From assembly GCA_900444965.1 (NCBI GenBank), contig UFRQ01000003.1:1302001-1366000 (forward strand): a stretch of DNA of 64,000 bases, given 5' to 3'. Made by a program: the position numbers and the translations under genes. This DNA comes from [Actinobacillus] rossii (GTDB taxonomy: Bacteria > Pseudomonadota > Gammaproteobacteria > Enterobacterales > Pasteurellaceae). Of the stretch, positions 19,564 to 32,306 are shown one piece after another; the stretch's first letter is position 1, and each line of letters begins with the position of its first letter. Below the pieces are notes generated by a model, which worked only from the letters and a program-made list of their open reading frames with translations, did no database searches and had not been told where the DNA came from.

Positions 19564-19612
19564 AAGTGCGGTTAATTTTAACATCGTTTTCAATCAAGTT
19601 GCAACCGCACTT
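19564..19612 (+). terminator. Wide-loop inverted USS pair after metB
   Basis: AAGTGCGGTT at 19564 and AACCGCACTT at 19603 are perfect complements separated by 29 bases. The long loop and lack of a T run make it a weak terminator at best. Confidence 0.4.
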
Positions 19613-19669
19613 GAAATTAACCAATTTGTTCCTATATATAGCGAACACTCATTAAAAAAGGAAATAAAA

Positions 19670-19993
19670 ATGGCAGAAGTATTTCATGCAACTGATGCAT
19701 CATTTGAAGCTGATGTATTGAACGCAGGCGTTCCTGTGTTATTAGATTTTTGGGCGCCATGGTGTGGTCCTTGTCGTATGGTAGGACCGATTTTGGAAGA
19801 GCTTGCGGCTGAATATGGTGACAAAGTAAAAATTGTTAAAATGAACATTGACGAAAACCAAGGTACACCAGCGCAATTTGGCGTACGCAGTATTCCGACT
19901 TTATTACTTTTCAAAGAAGGTAAAGTTGTGGGGACTCAAGTAGGCGCATTACCGAAAGGTCAACTAGCAAACTTTGTGAATCAAGCACTTTAA
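19670..19993 (+). CDS. trxA: TrxA, thioredoxin
   Basis: 107 residues, standard thioredoxin length. It is a general cytoplasmic protein disulfide reductant that also supplies electrons to ribonucleotide reductase and other enzymes. The active site [10 protein letters not shown] sits near residues 29-38, the buried Asp in LLDFWA and the cis-Pro in [11 protein letters not shown] are present. AAAAAGGAAATAAAA precedes the ATG. A strong hairpin terminator follows, so it is probably monocistronic. Confidence 0.97.
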   Translation: MAEVFHATDASFEADVLNAGVPVLLDFWAPWCGPCRMVGPILEELAAEYGDKVKIVKMNIDENQGTPAQFGVRSIPTLLLFKEGKVVGTQVGALPKGQLANFVNQAL

Positions 19994-20008
19994 TTTCAAG
20001 TTAATCAT

Positions 20009-20038
20009 AAAAATCCCAACCTGTTTGGGATTTTTTTA
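20009..20038 (+). terminator. Rho-independent terminator after trxA
   Basis: AAAATCCCAA-CCTG-TTTGGGATTTT followed by T-rich DNA: a 10 bp stem with a short loop. Confidence 0.88.
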
Positions 20039-20070
20039 TTGGTATAAAATAAAGGCATAGTAGACAAAAT

Positions 20071-20103
20071 AAAAGTGCGGTCAATTTTAACCGCACTTTT
20101 TAA
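20071..20103 (-). terminator. Inverted USS-pair terminator downstream of hflC
   Basis: AAAAGTGCGGT and ACCGCACTTTT enclose a loop of about 8-10 bases, with T runs outside on both strands. It can serve hflC on the minus strand. Confidence 0.8.
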
Positions 20104-20115
20104 TTTAGCATCTAT

Positions 20116-21003
20116 TTATTTCTTTGGCGCTTGCATAAAGCGGAAGAAATCACTATCGGGTTTAAGTAACATCATATTATCAGAACCTGCAAAACTGGTT
20201 TGGTAAGCTTTTAGGCTACGAACAAAACTATAGAATTCCGGCTCTTGTCCAAATGCTGCACTATATAGTTTAGCCGCTGCGGCATCGCCCTCACCACGTA
20301 ATTGTTGTGCTGTTTTATTCGCATTGGCCGTAATTAATGTGACTTTACGATCGACATCGGCTTGAATAAATGCGGCCTTTTCTTTACCTTGGGAACGGTG
20401 TTCACGTGCGACAGCATCACGTTCTGCACGCATACGTTGATAAATAGAAGAAGATACTTCATCAGGCAAATTAATTTGCTTAATACGAACATCAACAACT
20501 TCAATACCGAGTTCAGCGGTGCTGTCTTCACCAGAATTAAGCGATTTTTTTGCCCCTTCCATTAATTCGCCACGTGTGCCAGACACAATATCTTTAATCG
20601 TACGTGTACCAATTTCAGAACGTAAACGGTCACCGACTTTACGTTGCAATAAATTCGCCGCAAGATTTTTGTCTCCACCGCCTGTGGCTGTGTAGAAACG
20701 GCCAAAATCGCTAATTTTCCATTTAACGTAAGAATCGACGAGTAAATCTTTTTTCTCCACTGTTACAAAGCGGTCTGCTTTTCCGTCAAGTGTTTGAATA
20801 CGGGCGTCAAGTAAAGTGAGACTATCTAGGATAGGTAATTTAAGATGTAGCCCCGGTTCGTAAACTTTCACCTTGTTATCGCTATCACGTTGCACTTTAC
20901 CAAAGCGCATCATAATACCGCGGGAACCTTCTTGTACAACGACAATACTTGAATAAATGACCAATGCAATGATGATGATAATTGGCGTTAAGAATCTACG
21001 CAT
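20116..21003 (-). CDS. hflC: HflC, FtsH protease modulator
   Basis: 295 residues: one N-terminal membrane helix (about 5-25) followed by an SPFH/band-7 domain starting VQEGSRGIMMRFGKV. HflC and HflK form a large periplasm-facing cage around the membrane protease FtsH and modulate its activity. The helical stretch with RMRAERDAVAREHRSQGKEKA near residue 190 is typical. The ATG overlaps the hflK stop as TAATG, indicating translational coupling. Its usual hfq-hflX neighbours are not here. Confidence 0.96.
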   Translation of the reverse strand: MRRFLTPIIIIIALVIYSSIVVVQEGSRGIMMRFGKVQRDSDNKVKVYEPGLHLKLPILDSLTLLDARIQTLDGKADRFVTVEKKDLLVDSYVKWKISDFGRFYTATGGGDKNLAANLLQRKVGDRLRSEIGTRTIKDIVSGTRGELMEGAKKSLNSGEDSTAELGIEVVDVRIKQINLPDEVSSSIYQRMRAERDAVAREHRSQGKEKAAFIQADVDRKVTLITANANKTAQQLRGEGDAAAAKLYSAAFGQEPEFYSFVRSLKAYQTSFAGSDNMMLLKPDSDFFRFMQAPKK

Positions 21004-22205
21004 TAGTTAAATCTCCCTTGGCGTTCTACTGATGACGGTATCTGTGCGGGTTTTGTAGGCTGTGTGAGAACAGGCTGAGCGTTGACCGCACTTTGTGATG
21101 ATATTGACGATGTTTGTGTCGCTGTTTGTGACGCGTTGTTACGTAAAAGTTGATCTAATGGCAATACTGTCATACTGCTGCCGTTATCCATCATCACTTT
21201 TGGTGTTTTTGCCATCACACTTTCCATCGTTTCAATATATAAGCGCTCTTTTAATACCGCTGGATTTGCTTTAAATTCAGGCAATAAACGTTGGAAACGC
21301 TCCACTTCCCCTTGTGCATCTAATACAATTTGATCTTTGTAAGCTGTCGCTTCTTCGATGATGCGTTGTGCGTTACCACGTGCAATCGGCTCACGTTCAC
21401 GTGCATACGCTTCTGCTTCACGAATATAACGTTGTTCATCTTCTTGCGCTTTAATCGCATCATCAAAGGCATCTTTGACTTCTTCAGGTGGACGAGCAGA
21501 TTGGAAGTTCACATCAATGATATTTAAGCCCATATCGTAAGACTTAATAATTTCATTTAAGGCTTTCCAGGTATTATCACGCACGACGGCACGTTCTTTG
21601 GTTAAAATATTATCCATTGTCATATGGCCAATCACATAACGTAAGGCACTGTCAGTTGCTTGAGCAAGGCTGTCATCCGCATTGGTCACGCTAAACATAT
21701 ATTTAGCCGGATCAGATACGCGATATTGCACAGTCAATTCTACTCTTACCATGTTTTCATCTTGAGTTAACATGGCGCCTTGAGTTTTGAGATCACGCAC
21801 TTGCTCCACATTGACCGGCATAACTTTATCAATAAATGTGGGTTTCCAATTTAAACCGGGTTGAACAATAGCGTGAAGCTGACCAAAACGCGTCACGACA
21901 CCACGTTCAGCTTCTTTGATTGTATAAAAACCACTTGCGCCCCAAATGGCGATACCTAGCAATGCGGCGATTGGCAACATTTTACCAAACTGAATCGGTG
22001 TATTATTGCTGTTACTATTTTTACTTGACCCGGATTTATTACCGCCTAATTTTTTTAATAGATTAGAAAATGCTTCTTCTAAATCGGGTGGCGATTGTTC
22101 ATCATTTTGTTTTGGCTCTTGAACATTGGGTTCATGAGCCGGTTTGTTGTTAGACGGCTGGCTGCCTTTGCCAGGTGCCGCCCAAGGATCTTGATCCTGT
22201 GCCAT
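21003..22205 (-). CDS. hflK: HflK, FtsH protease modulator
   Basis: About 400 residues from the ATG at 22205, preferred because GGAG lies 6 bases before it. An alternative ATG at 22217 adds four residues (MEKK) with a poorer spacing. The order is a Pro/Gln/Asn-rich cytoplasmic N-terminus (DQDPWAAPGKG), a membrane helix near residues 76-94, then the SPFH domain (KEAERGVVTRFGQLHAIVQPGLNWK). The tail is Ser/Gln/Thr-rich. It is the HflC partner in the FtsH supercomplex and first gene of the hflKC pair. Confidence 0.95.
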   Translation of the reverse strand: MAQDQDPWAAPGKGSQPSNNKPAHEPNVQEPKQNDEQSPPDLEEAFSNLLKKLGGNKSGSSKNSNSNNTPIQFGKMLPIAALLGIAIWGASGFYTIKEAERGVVTRFGQLHAIVQPGLNWKPTFIDKVMPVNVEQVRDLKTQGAMLTQDENMVRVELTVQYRVSDPAKYMFSVTNADDSLAQATDSALRYVIGHMTMDNILTKERAVVRDNTWKALNEIIKSYDMGLNIIDVNFQSARPPEEVKDAFDDAIKAQEDEQRYIREAEAYAREREPIARGNAQRIIEEATAYKDQIVLDAQGEVERFQRLLPEFKANPAVLKERLYIETMESVMAKTPKVMMDNGSSMTVLPLDQLLRNNASQTATQTSSISSQSAVNAQPVLTQPTKPAQIPSSVERQGRFN

Positions 22206-22378
22206 TTTTTTCTCCATTTTTCCTGTAGAAAGTGTGTAAAAAATTTGTAAACAGTCTAAACAAAAATACGTTACAAGTCTATGTAATATCGTGATTAATT
22301 TATACTTTTAAAGTGCGGTCAAATTGACGCTGTTTTTTTATTTTTGCATAATAGTTACCTTTATTAAAAGGAAAAATT

Positions 22379-23170
22379 ATGTCACACGAAGAAACCCATC
22401 CCAAATTGACCGCACTTCAATCATTGTTACCTATTTTTATGCTGTTGAGCATGGATTATCTTGGTTCCGTATTAGTTGGTAATTTCGCGTTATCACGATA
22501 TTCGTTAGGGATTATTTTTGTTGAAATTTTATTACTCCTTGTTTTTATGAAAGGACAAATTTGTAATGGTCAACGTAGCCGTTTGATTAACGCGAATAAT
22601 TATCTCGCTATTTTTTTTGGGATCTGGTTGGCTATTAGTGCACTCCAAGGTGCAATATCATTGCTTCTGTTCTCTGTCATTGGACTTGCGATTATTGGCA
22701 TCATTTATCTGAGAAATTACCTGAGGCTAGCAGCTTGTTTATCCTTATTTAGCATTATGGTTTACCTTTATATGGTAAATCAAATCGATCAAGCGTCTCT
22801 ACGTTGGCTTTACTATAATCCCATTTCCCAAATGCTACTTGGTGTCTTTTTAGCGAATATTCTGTTGTTGATTTCACGTAATCGCTTGCAAGGTTTAATT
22901 GGATTATTGCCATTTGTCATGGCGATATTGTTGGTGGTCAATGTAATTTATACATTGGTAATTTTGGCTTGTTTACCTGAGAGAATTCTTGTGGCAAAAA
23001 CAGTGCCATTTGAGTTACCGATTTTGGTTTATTTTAGTTTACATATTGTGATGATGGGGATTATTGCTTTTCATATTTTGCGAAATATCAAACTTGATTA
23101 TTTCAATTTAATTTTGCTCTTTTTCATTGCAGCGAGTTTACCTATTTGGTTGGGATTTTTGACGATATAA
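22379..23170 (+). CDS. Unrecognised integral membrane protein
   Basis: 263 residues with roughly eight hydrophobic helices and very few charged residues; I recognise no family. The N-terminus (SHEETHPKLTALQSLLP) is the only clearly hydrophilic part and is partly encoded by a USS at about 22405, which supplies LTAL. AAAAGGAAAAATT precedes the ATG. It is monocistronic, divergent from hflK and closed by a strong bidirectional hairpin. The tight context and good ribosome binding site argue that it is a real gene. Confidence 0.8.
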   Translation: MSHEETHPKLTALQSLLPIFMLLSMDYLGSVLVGNFALSRYSLGIIFVEILLLLVFMKGQICNGQRSRLINANNYLAIFFGIWLAISALQGAISLLLFSVIGLAIIGIIYLRNYLRLAACLSLFSIMVYLYMVNQIDQASLRWLYYNPISQMLLGVFLANILLLISRNRLQGLIGLLPFVMAILLVVNVIYTLVILACLPERILVAKTVPFELPILVYFSLHIVMMGIIAFHILRNIKLDYFNLILLFFIAASLPIWLGFLTI

Positions 23171-23174
23171 AATA

Positions 23175-23210
23175 AAAAACGCGTTCAGTATAAACTGAGC
23201 GCGTTTTTTT
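23175..23210. terminator. Bidirectional terminator
   Basis: AACGCG-TTCAGT pairs with ACTGAG-CGCGTT around an ATAA loop, flanked by A6 and T7. It lies between the convergent membrane-protein and lipoprotein genes. Confidence 0.87.
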
Positions 23211-23223
23211 AATCATTATTGGA

Positions 23224-23784
23224 TTATTCTGAAACAATCACTTTTGAACCGTCAGCAAATGTAACTTCTCGTGCAACAAAAAGGACGTTAAGTTTTTGAT
23301 TAGGATTTTTAAAGATTGCTTGTACCTGTTCTGGCATGGTTTTAAATAAATCGAGTGCGCGAACTTCTGTCGATGTATTAGGTTGCAACGGTTGTTTTTC
23401 TAAATTAACAGTCACATTTGATGTATTAAATACTTGATCGTTAACTGTAAATGCAGTTGTCCAAACTACGGATGTAATCGGTTTTTTGCTCACATTATCA
23501 AGGCGATAAACCACTAATGAACCTTCATTTTTATTTTCATCAAGTACAATGCTACGTGACATTGCGGTTAATTTCACAGATTGATTAAACACCATTAACA
23601 TAGGATCTTGCTGTGCAGGTGCTTGATGCGCTGGAGCCTGTTGCGGGTTCGGCGTTGCTTGGTTAGATGTTTGCTGAGTTTGTGGTGCGGGTTGTGGTTG
23701 TTGCGAAACCCCTTTTAATTTATCACATCCAACAAATAGTGTAGATGTAGCTAATATTAACGCTAAACTGATATTTTTTTTCAT
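23224..23784 (-). CDS. Predicted lipoprotein of unknown function
   Basis: 186 residues from the ATG at 23784, selected over one four codons upstream because GGGAG precedes it at good spacing. It has a signal peptide MKKNISLALILATSTLFVGC with the lipidated Cys at residue 20. A Gln/Pro/Ala-rich linker (about 25-65) follows, then a C-terminal domain of about 115 residues with a beta-rich look. That domain may resemble FxLYD-type or similar small extracytoplasmic folds, but this is a guess. The linker is low complexity. It lies downstream of fbp on the same strand, across a perfect palindrome. Confidence 0.8.
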   Translation of the reverse strand: MKKNISLALILATSTLFVGCDKLKGVSQQPQPAPQTQQTSNQATPNPQQAPAHQAPAQQDPMLMVFNQSVKLTAMSRSIVLDENKNEGSLVVYRLDNVSKKPITSVVWTTAFTVNDQVFNTSNVTVNLEKQPLQPNTSTEVRALDLFKTMPEQVQAIFKNPNQKLNVLFVAREVTFADGSKVIVSE

Positions 23785-23809
23785 TTTGACTCCCAAATTT
23801 GTAAGAAAC

Positions 23810-23829
23810 GAGCCAACATATGTTGGCTC
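23810..23829. terminator. Perfect 20 bp palindrome between fbp and the lipoprotein gene
   Basis: GAGCCAACATATGTTGGCTC is fully palindromic. Transcribed from the minus strand it makes an 8 bp stem with an ATAT loop, followed by GTTTCTTAC rather than a clean T run. A weak terminator for fbp is likely; an operator is possible. Confidence 0.5.
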
Positions 23830-23898
23830 AGTGAATTTTGCTCATAATAGGCAATTCGCGTTTAGCAGTCAATGAAATTACATTATCTTTAATATAAT

Positions 23899-24906
23899 TT
23901 ACAAATCTTTAAACTCATTCATAAAGTCTTGCGCTTTTTCAACCATTTCTTTGGAACCGATAAATAATGGTACACGTTGATGAAGCGCGGTCGGAATAAT
24001 GTCTAAAATTCGATTATATCCATCACTAGCCAGTCCACCTGATTGTTCAGCTAAAAATGCCATTGGATTTCCTTCGTATAATAAACGCAATTTGCCATTA
24101 GGATAGTTTGTTGCGCTTGGATAAATATAAATGCCACCTTTTAGCATATTACGATGAAAATCTGAAACAAGTGAACCAATGTAACGAGAGGTATAAGGAC
24201 GATTTGTTGCTGGATCTTCTTCTTGACAATATTTAATGTATTTTTTCACGCCCATTGGGAATTTTAGATATTGCCCTTCATTGATGGAATAGATTTTTCC
24301 GGTTGATGGGATTTTCATATTTTCGTGAGATAAACAGAATACACCGAGTGATGGATCATAAGTAAAACCATGAACACCATTACCAGTGGTATAAACCAGC
24401 ATAGTAGATGATCCATAAACGACATAACCTGCAGCAACTTGTCTATGACCTGGTTGCATAAAATCTTCGAGAGTAACGGGTGTACCTATTGGTGAAACAC
24501 GACGATAAATGGAGAAAATAGTTCCTACAGCAACATTGACGTCAATATTTGATGAACCATCGAGTGGATCCGTTAAAATAACGTATTTAGCATTACGACC
24601 GCGTTCCGTATCAAAAGCAACAAACGTATCTTCCTCTTCTGAAGCAAAACCGGCAACTTCTTCACGAGCCATTAATGCACGTTTCATGGTTTCATTGGCG
24701 AAAACATCTAACTTCATTTGATTTTCACCTTGTATGTTTTCATTGCCCGCTAAACCCAAAATATCCGTAGTTAATCCTGCGCGATTAATATCGCGATGAA
24801 TAATCTTTGCGACTAATCGAATAGATGACAAAATCCCCGTCAATGCCCCTTTAGCATGGGGAAATTCCATTTGTTTTTCTACGATAAATTCGTCGAGAGT
24901 TTTCAT
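23899..24906 (-). CDS. fbp: Fbp, fructose-1,6-bisphosphatase class I
   Basis: 335 residues. It hydrolyses fructose-1,6-bisphosphate to fructose-6-phosphate, the committed step of gluconeogenesis. The metal-binding [24 protein letters not shown] near residue 112 and the substrate block [14 protein letters not shown] near the C-terminus are intact, and Glu residues of FASEEED near 89 supply metal ligands. It is divergent from mpl, and the shared 178 bp region contains a perfect CRP consensus, fitting carbon control. It starts at ATG 24906 after AGGAGCAGCAATTA. Confidence 0.97.
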   Translation of the reverse strand: MKTLDEFIVEKQMEFPHAKGALTGILSSIRLVAKIIHRDINRAGLTTDILGLAGNENIQGENQMKLDVFANETMKRALMAREEVAGFASEEEDTFVAFDTERGRNAKYVILTDPLDGSSNIDVNVAVGTIFSIYRRVSPIGTPVTLEDFMQPGHRQVAAGYVVYGSSTMLVYTTGNGVHGFTYDPSLGVFCLSHENMKIPSTGKIYSINEGQYLKFPMGVKKYIKYCQEEDPATNRPYTSRYIGSLVSDFHRNMLKGGIYIYPSATNYPNGKLRLLYEGNPMAFLAEQSGGLASDGYNRILDIIPTALHQRVPLFIGSKEMVEKAQDFMNEFKDL

Positions 24907-25035
24907 TAATTGCTGCTCCTAAAATAGCTAAAAAAGTTTCAATTTTTAACCGCACTTATTCTGCGATAGACTGAATTCATAAGTTGAATTATTATAGCGG
25001 TTTGTATTTCTTAGAAAATAACAAGATTTTAACAA

Positions 25036-25051
25036 TGTGAGCGAGATCACA
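25036..25051. promoter_or_regulatory. Perfect CRP site between fbp and mpl
   Basis: TGTGA-GCGAGA-TCACA matches the CRP consensus exactly in both half-sites. Its centre lies about 41 bp before the mpl start codon and 137 bp before the fbp start. It has the standard TGTGA core, not the TGCGA core of Sxy-dependent competence sites. Confidence 0.85.
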
Positions 25052-25084
25052 TTTTTCATTTAAAAGAAAATAAAAGAGCATAGA

Positions 25085-26452
25085 ATGAACAATAAACATA
25101 TTCATATCTTAGGTGTCTGCGGCACATTTATGGGCGGTGTAGCAATTATTGCAAAACAACTTGGTTATCATGTGACTGGATCTGATACCAATGTATATCC
25201 GCCAATGTCTACATTTTTAGAAGACAGTGGCATTGAAATTATTCCTAATTTTGATGTTGAACAGCTTCAACCTGCGCCAGACATCGTGATTGTTGGTAAT
25301 GCAATGAAACGTGGCAATCCTTGTGTTGAATATATACTTGAAAATAATTTACCTTATACGTCAGGTCCACAATGGCTTCATGATAATTTATTACGCCATC
25401 GTTGGGTTTTTGCTGTTTCTGGAACCCATGGCAAAACGACAACTACGGGAATGCTTACTTGGATTTTAGAACAAAATGGATTGGAGCCGGGTTTCTTGAT
25501 TGGTGGCATTTCAGGAAATTTTGGTGTCTCATCCCGATTAGGAAATAGCAAATATTTTGTCATTGAAGCAGATGAGTATGATACGGCTTTCTTTGATAAA
25601 CGTTCAAAATTTGTGCACTACAACCCAAAAACGTTAATTATTAATAATATTGGTTTTGATCATGCAGATATTTTTGATGACATTCGCGCTATTCAACGTC
25701 AATTTCACCATATGATCCGTACCATGCCACAGAGTGGTTTGATTTTATCGGCCGCATCTGAAACGACAGCGAAAGAGACACTTGAAATGGGTTGTTGGTC
25801 GGAACAACAATTTTTGGGAGAAAATCATGAATGGTTTGCAGAACGTATCACAAATGATTGTAGTCAATTTTCTGTCTATCACCATGGTCAAAAAGTGACA
25901 GAAGTACATTGGAATATCGTAGGTCAACATAATATGCATAATGCATTGATGGCGATTGCTGCAGCACATCATGCAGGTATTTCTATTGAAAATGCAGCCC
26001 ATGCACTTTCGACTTTTATCAATGCGAAACGTCGTCTAGAAATTAAAGGCGAGATAAACGGTATTACTGTGTATGACGATTTTGCGCATCACCCTGCAGA
26101 AATTCAGGCTACATTGACCGCACTTCGAGACAAAGTTGGTGGGGGAGTGCGAATTTTAGCTGTGCTTGAACCTCGCTCGAATACGATGAAAATGGGGCAC
26201 CATAAAGATGAAATTGCGCCTGCTTTAGTGAGAGCAGACCATGTATTTTTATTGCAACCTGATAATATTCCATGGGAAGTGGCAGAAATTGCGACTAAGT
26301 GTATTCAGCCAACCAATTGGAGTGCTGATATAGATAAATTAGTTGATATGGTGGTCAAAGAAGCTCAACCTAAGGATCATATATTAGTGATGTCTAATGG
26401 TAGTTTTGGTGGAATTCACCAAAAATTATTGGAAAAATTAGCGAATAAATAA
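25085..26452 (+). CDS. mpl: Mpl, murein tripeptide ligase
   Basis: 455 residues of the Mur ligase family. It attaches recycled L-Ala-gamma-D-Glu-meso-DAP to UDP-MurNAc for peptidoglycan recycling. The N-terminal Rossmann-like part reads HILGVCGTFMGGVA, the ATP loop is SGTHGKTTTTGML near residue 115, and the central EADEYDTAFFDKRSKFVHY and C-terminal YDDFAHHPAEIQATL motifs are conserved in Mpl. It begins at ATG 25085. No clear terminator separates it from the rRNA promoter region downstream. Confidence 0.96.
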   Translation: MNNKHIHILGVCGTFMGGVAIIAKQLGYHVTGSDTNVYPPMSTFLEDSGIEIIPNFDVEQLQPAPDIVIVGNAMKRGNPCVEYILENNLPYTSGPQWLHDNLLRHRWVFAVSGTHGKTTTTGMLTWILEQNGLEPGFLIGGISGNFGVSSRLGNSKYFVIEADEYDTAFFDKRSKFVHYNPKTLIINNIGFDHADIFDDIRAIQRQFHHMIRTMPQSGLILSAASETTAKETLEMGCWSEQQFLGENHEWFAERITNDCSQFSVYHHGQKVTEVHWNIVGQHNMHNALMAIAAAHHAGISIENAAHALSTFINAKRRLEIKGEINGITVYDDFAHHPAEIQATLTALRDKVGGGVRILAVLEPRSNTMKMGHHKDEIAPALVRADHVFLLQPDNIPWEVAEIATKCIQPTNWSADIDKLVDMVVKEAQPKDHILVMSNGSFGGIHQKLLEKLANK

Positions 26453-26512
26453 TCACATTGCTTGCAAAATCATCATTTGAAAATAAATTCAAAAAAATTT
26501 TCCAAAAAGGTA

Positions 26513-26540
26513 TTGCAAAGTTTTGTGGAGACACTATAAT
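26513..26540 (+). promoter_or_regulatory. rRNA operon promoter (P1-like)
   Basis: TTGCAA at 26513-26518 and a perfect TATAAT at 26535-26540 are spaced by 16 bp. An A+T-rich UP-like stretch lies upstream (26480-26505) and a GC-rich discriminator ACGCCGC downstream, all typical of stringently controlled rrn promoters. Confidence 0.85.
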
Positions 26541-26551
26541 ACGCCGCACAC

Positions 26552-26596
26552 AACGACGCGCTGTTGTGAAAATCTAAAAATTTGCAGTGCGTCGTT
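26552..26596 (+). promoter_or_regulatory. rrn leader stem-loop (boxB-like)
   Basis: AACGACGCGCTG at 26552-26563 pairs with CAGTGCGTCGTT at 26585-26596, a 12 bp stem with one G-U pair and a 21 base loop. It immediately precedes boxA. Confidence 0.7.
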
Positions 26597-26602
26597 ATTT
26601 TT

Positions 26603-26614
26603 TGCTCTTTAACA
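26603..26614 (+). promoter_or_regulatory. boxA antitermination element of the 16S leader
   Basis: TGCTCTTTAACA matches the rrn boxA, which loads the Nus antitermination complex on the nascent leader. Confidence 0.85.
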
Positions 26615-26746
26615 ATTTATCAGACAATCTGTGTGGGCACTTGTAAGATTCGTTTAGAAGAAATTTTAAAATTGAAGACTGAGAGTGCTGAACAAGTTAA
26701 TTTATATAAGATTATCAAGTCAGTATTTTGAGCGATTAAACTTTTT

Positions 26747-28288
<1,542 letters not shown>

Positions 28289-28357
28289 ACAAAAGACGAC
28301 TTGCTGGTGTCCACACAGATTGTTTGATAAAAAAGTAAAGAAACCGAAAATCCTTTT

Positions 28358-28434
<77 letters not shown>

Positions 28435-28501
28435 CTCCGAGAAAGAAGTTCTAGAGTGAAAGCTAAAAGGAAAGGACTGGCATGAGTCAGTCATGATGAA
28501 A

Positions 28502-28577
28502 GGGGATATAGCTCAGCTGGGAGAGCGCCTGCCTTGCACGCAGGAGGTCAGCGGTTCGATCCCGCTTATCTCCACCA
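28502..28577 (+). tRNA. tRNA-Ala (UGC)
   Basis: 76 nt in the 16S-23S spacer, beginning GGGGATATAGCTC and ending TATCTCCACCA. The anticodon loop TTGCACG gives UGC. The acceptor stem contains one G-U pair. Confidence 0.97.
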
Positions 28578-28941
28578 ATCGTCATGACTAAGTAAATAGG
28601 TATTAGGCTGGAAAGTGAATAATCTCATTCAAGTTTCACCGCACTTTGTGTACTTAGTCATGATGATATGAAAAGTATTATCTTTGTTCTTTAAAAAATT
28701 GGAAACAAGCTGAAAAACTGAAGAGACTTTCAAGTAGACGGAAGCGTGATGAGAATTATGTGGATGTTGAGATGAAAAAGTCTGAGTAGAAGAAATTAAC
28801 TTGTTTATTGACTAGTTAATTTTGAAAAAAATCTTGGCTGAACAAAAGCAGTCAAGTGTTTAGTTGAAAACGGACTTCGAATGGCGCGCATTTTGAGTGA
28901 GAATAAAACACTGAAAGGGCGGAAAACATTTGAGGTTGTAT
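28578..28941 (+). other. Second part of the 16S-23S spacer
   Basis: 364 nt of transcribed spacer without a gene. It contains a complete USS in reverse orientation (ACCGCACTT at 28638-28646), a second boxA near 28685 and flanking sequence for pre-23S processing. TCATGAC-type repeats near 28488, 28581 and 28658 (GTCATGA/TCATGAC, TTAGTCATGA) may pair around tRNA-Ala. Confidence 0.7.
28685..28696 (+). promoter_or_regulatory. boxA element before 23S rRNA
   Basis: TGTTCTTTAAAA matches boxA with slight divergence from the leader copy; a spacer boxA is usual in rrn operons. Confidence 0.7.
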
Positions 28942-31841
<2,900 letters not shown>

Positions 31842-31991
31842 ACAACGCTCAAGTGTTTTTGATAAGACAAAGAAGCGAAGTAAGAATTAAATAAACTAGA
31901 CAGACAAAGAAATTAATCAGAGCAGCTTGTTTCAAATTTTGAAGAATGATAAGAAGACTGAAAAAGTTAAGATAAAGTCATCAAAGGAATT

Positions 31992-32111
31992 ATCTTGGCG
32001 GCGATAGTGCGGTGGTCCCACCTGACCCCATGCCGAACTCAGAAGTGAAACGCCGTAACGCCGATGGTAGTGTGGGGATTCCCCATGTGAGAGTAGGACA
32101 CCGCCAGGTAT
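31992..32111 (+). rRNA. 5S ribosomal RNA
   Basis: 120 nt. The terminal stem pairs ATCTTGGCGG with CCGCCAGGTAT, and the interior reads GGTGGTCCCACCTGACCCCA and CCGAACTCAGAAGTGAAACG as in E. coli 5S. The stretch TAGTGCGGT is one base from a USS core. Confidence 0.95.
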
Positions 32112-32210
32112 TGAATTAGAGAAAGGCAGGCAAGAATAGTCGAAGATAGAAACAGATAAAGAGAGATAGGAATATCTCGAGTTAGAGAAAGAAAGATAGA
32201 TATAGAGAGA
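32112..32210 (+). other. Purine-rich rrn trailer
   Basis: About 100 nt between 5S and the terminator composed largely of A and G (repeated AGAGA, GATAGA and GAGATAGG), with few C. It contains one small palindrome, GATATTCC/GGAATATC-like, around 32168-32178. No gene is visible. Confidence 0.55.
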
Positions 32211-32211
32211 G

Positions 32212-32240
32212 CCATAAGTAGAGATACTTATGGTTTTTTG
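32212..32240 (+). terminator. Rho-independent terminator of the rRNA operon
   Basis: CCATAAGTA-GAGA-TACTTATGG is a perfect 9 bp stem with a 4 base loop, followed by TTTTTTGTTTTT. Confidence 0.92.
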
Positions 32241-32306
32241 TTTTTGGGTTTTTAGTGAGAGGAAAAACTGATATCATTTAGTGCACAAATTTTATAGGAA
32301 TATAAT

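Noticed and set aside
32112..32210. Possible simple-sequence (phase-variation) repeat after 5S rRNA
   Set aside because: The AGAGA and GATAGA units are irregular and not tandem with a constant period, and no coding sequence is affected, so it is not a phase-variable tract.
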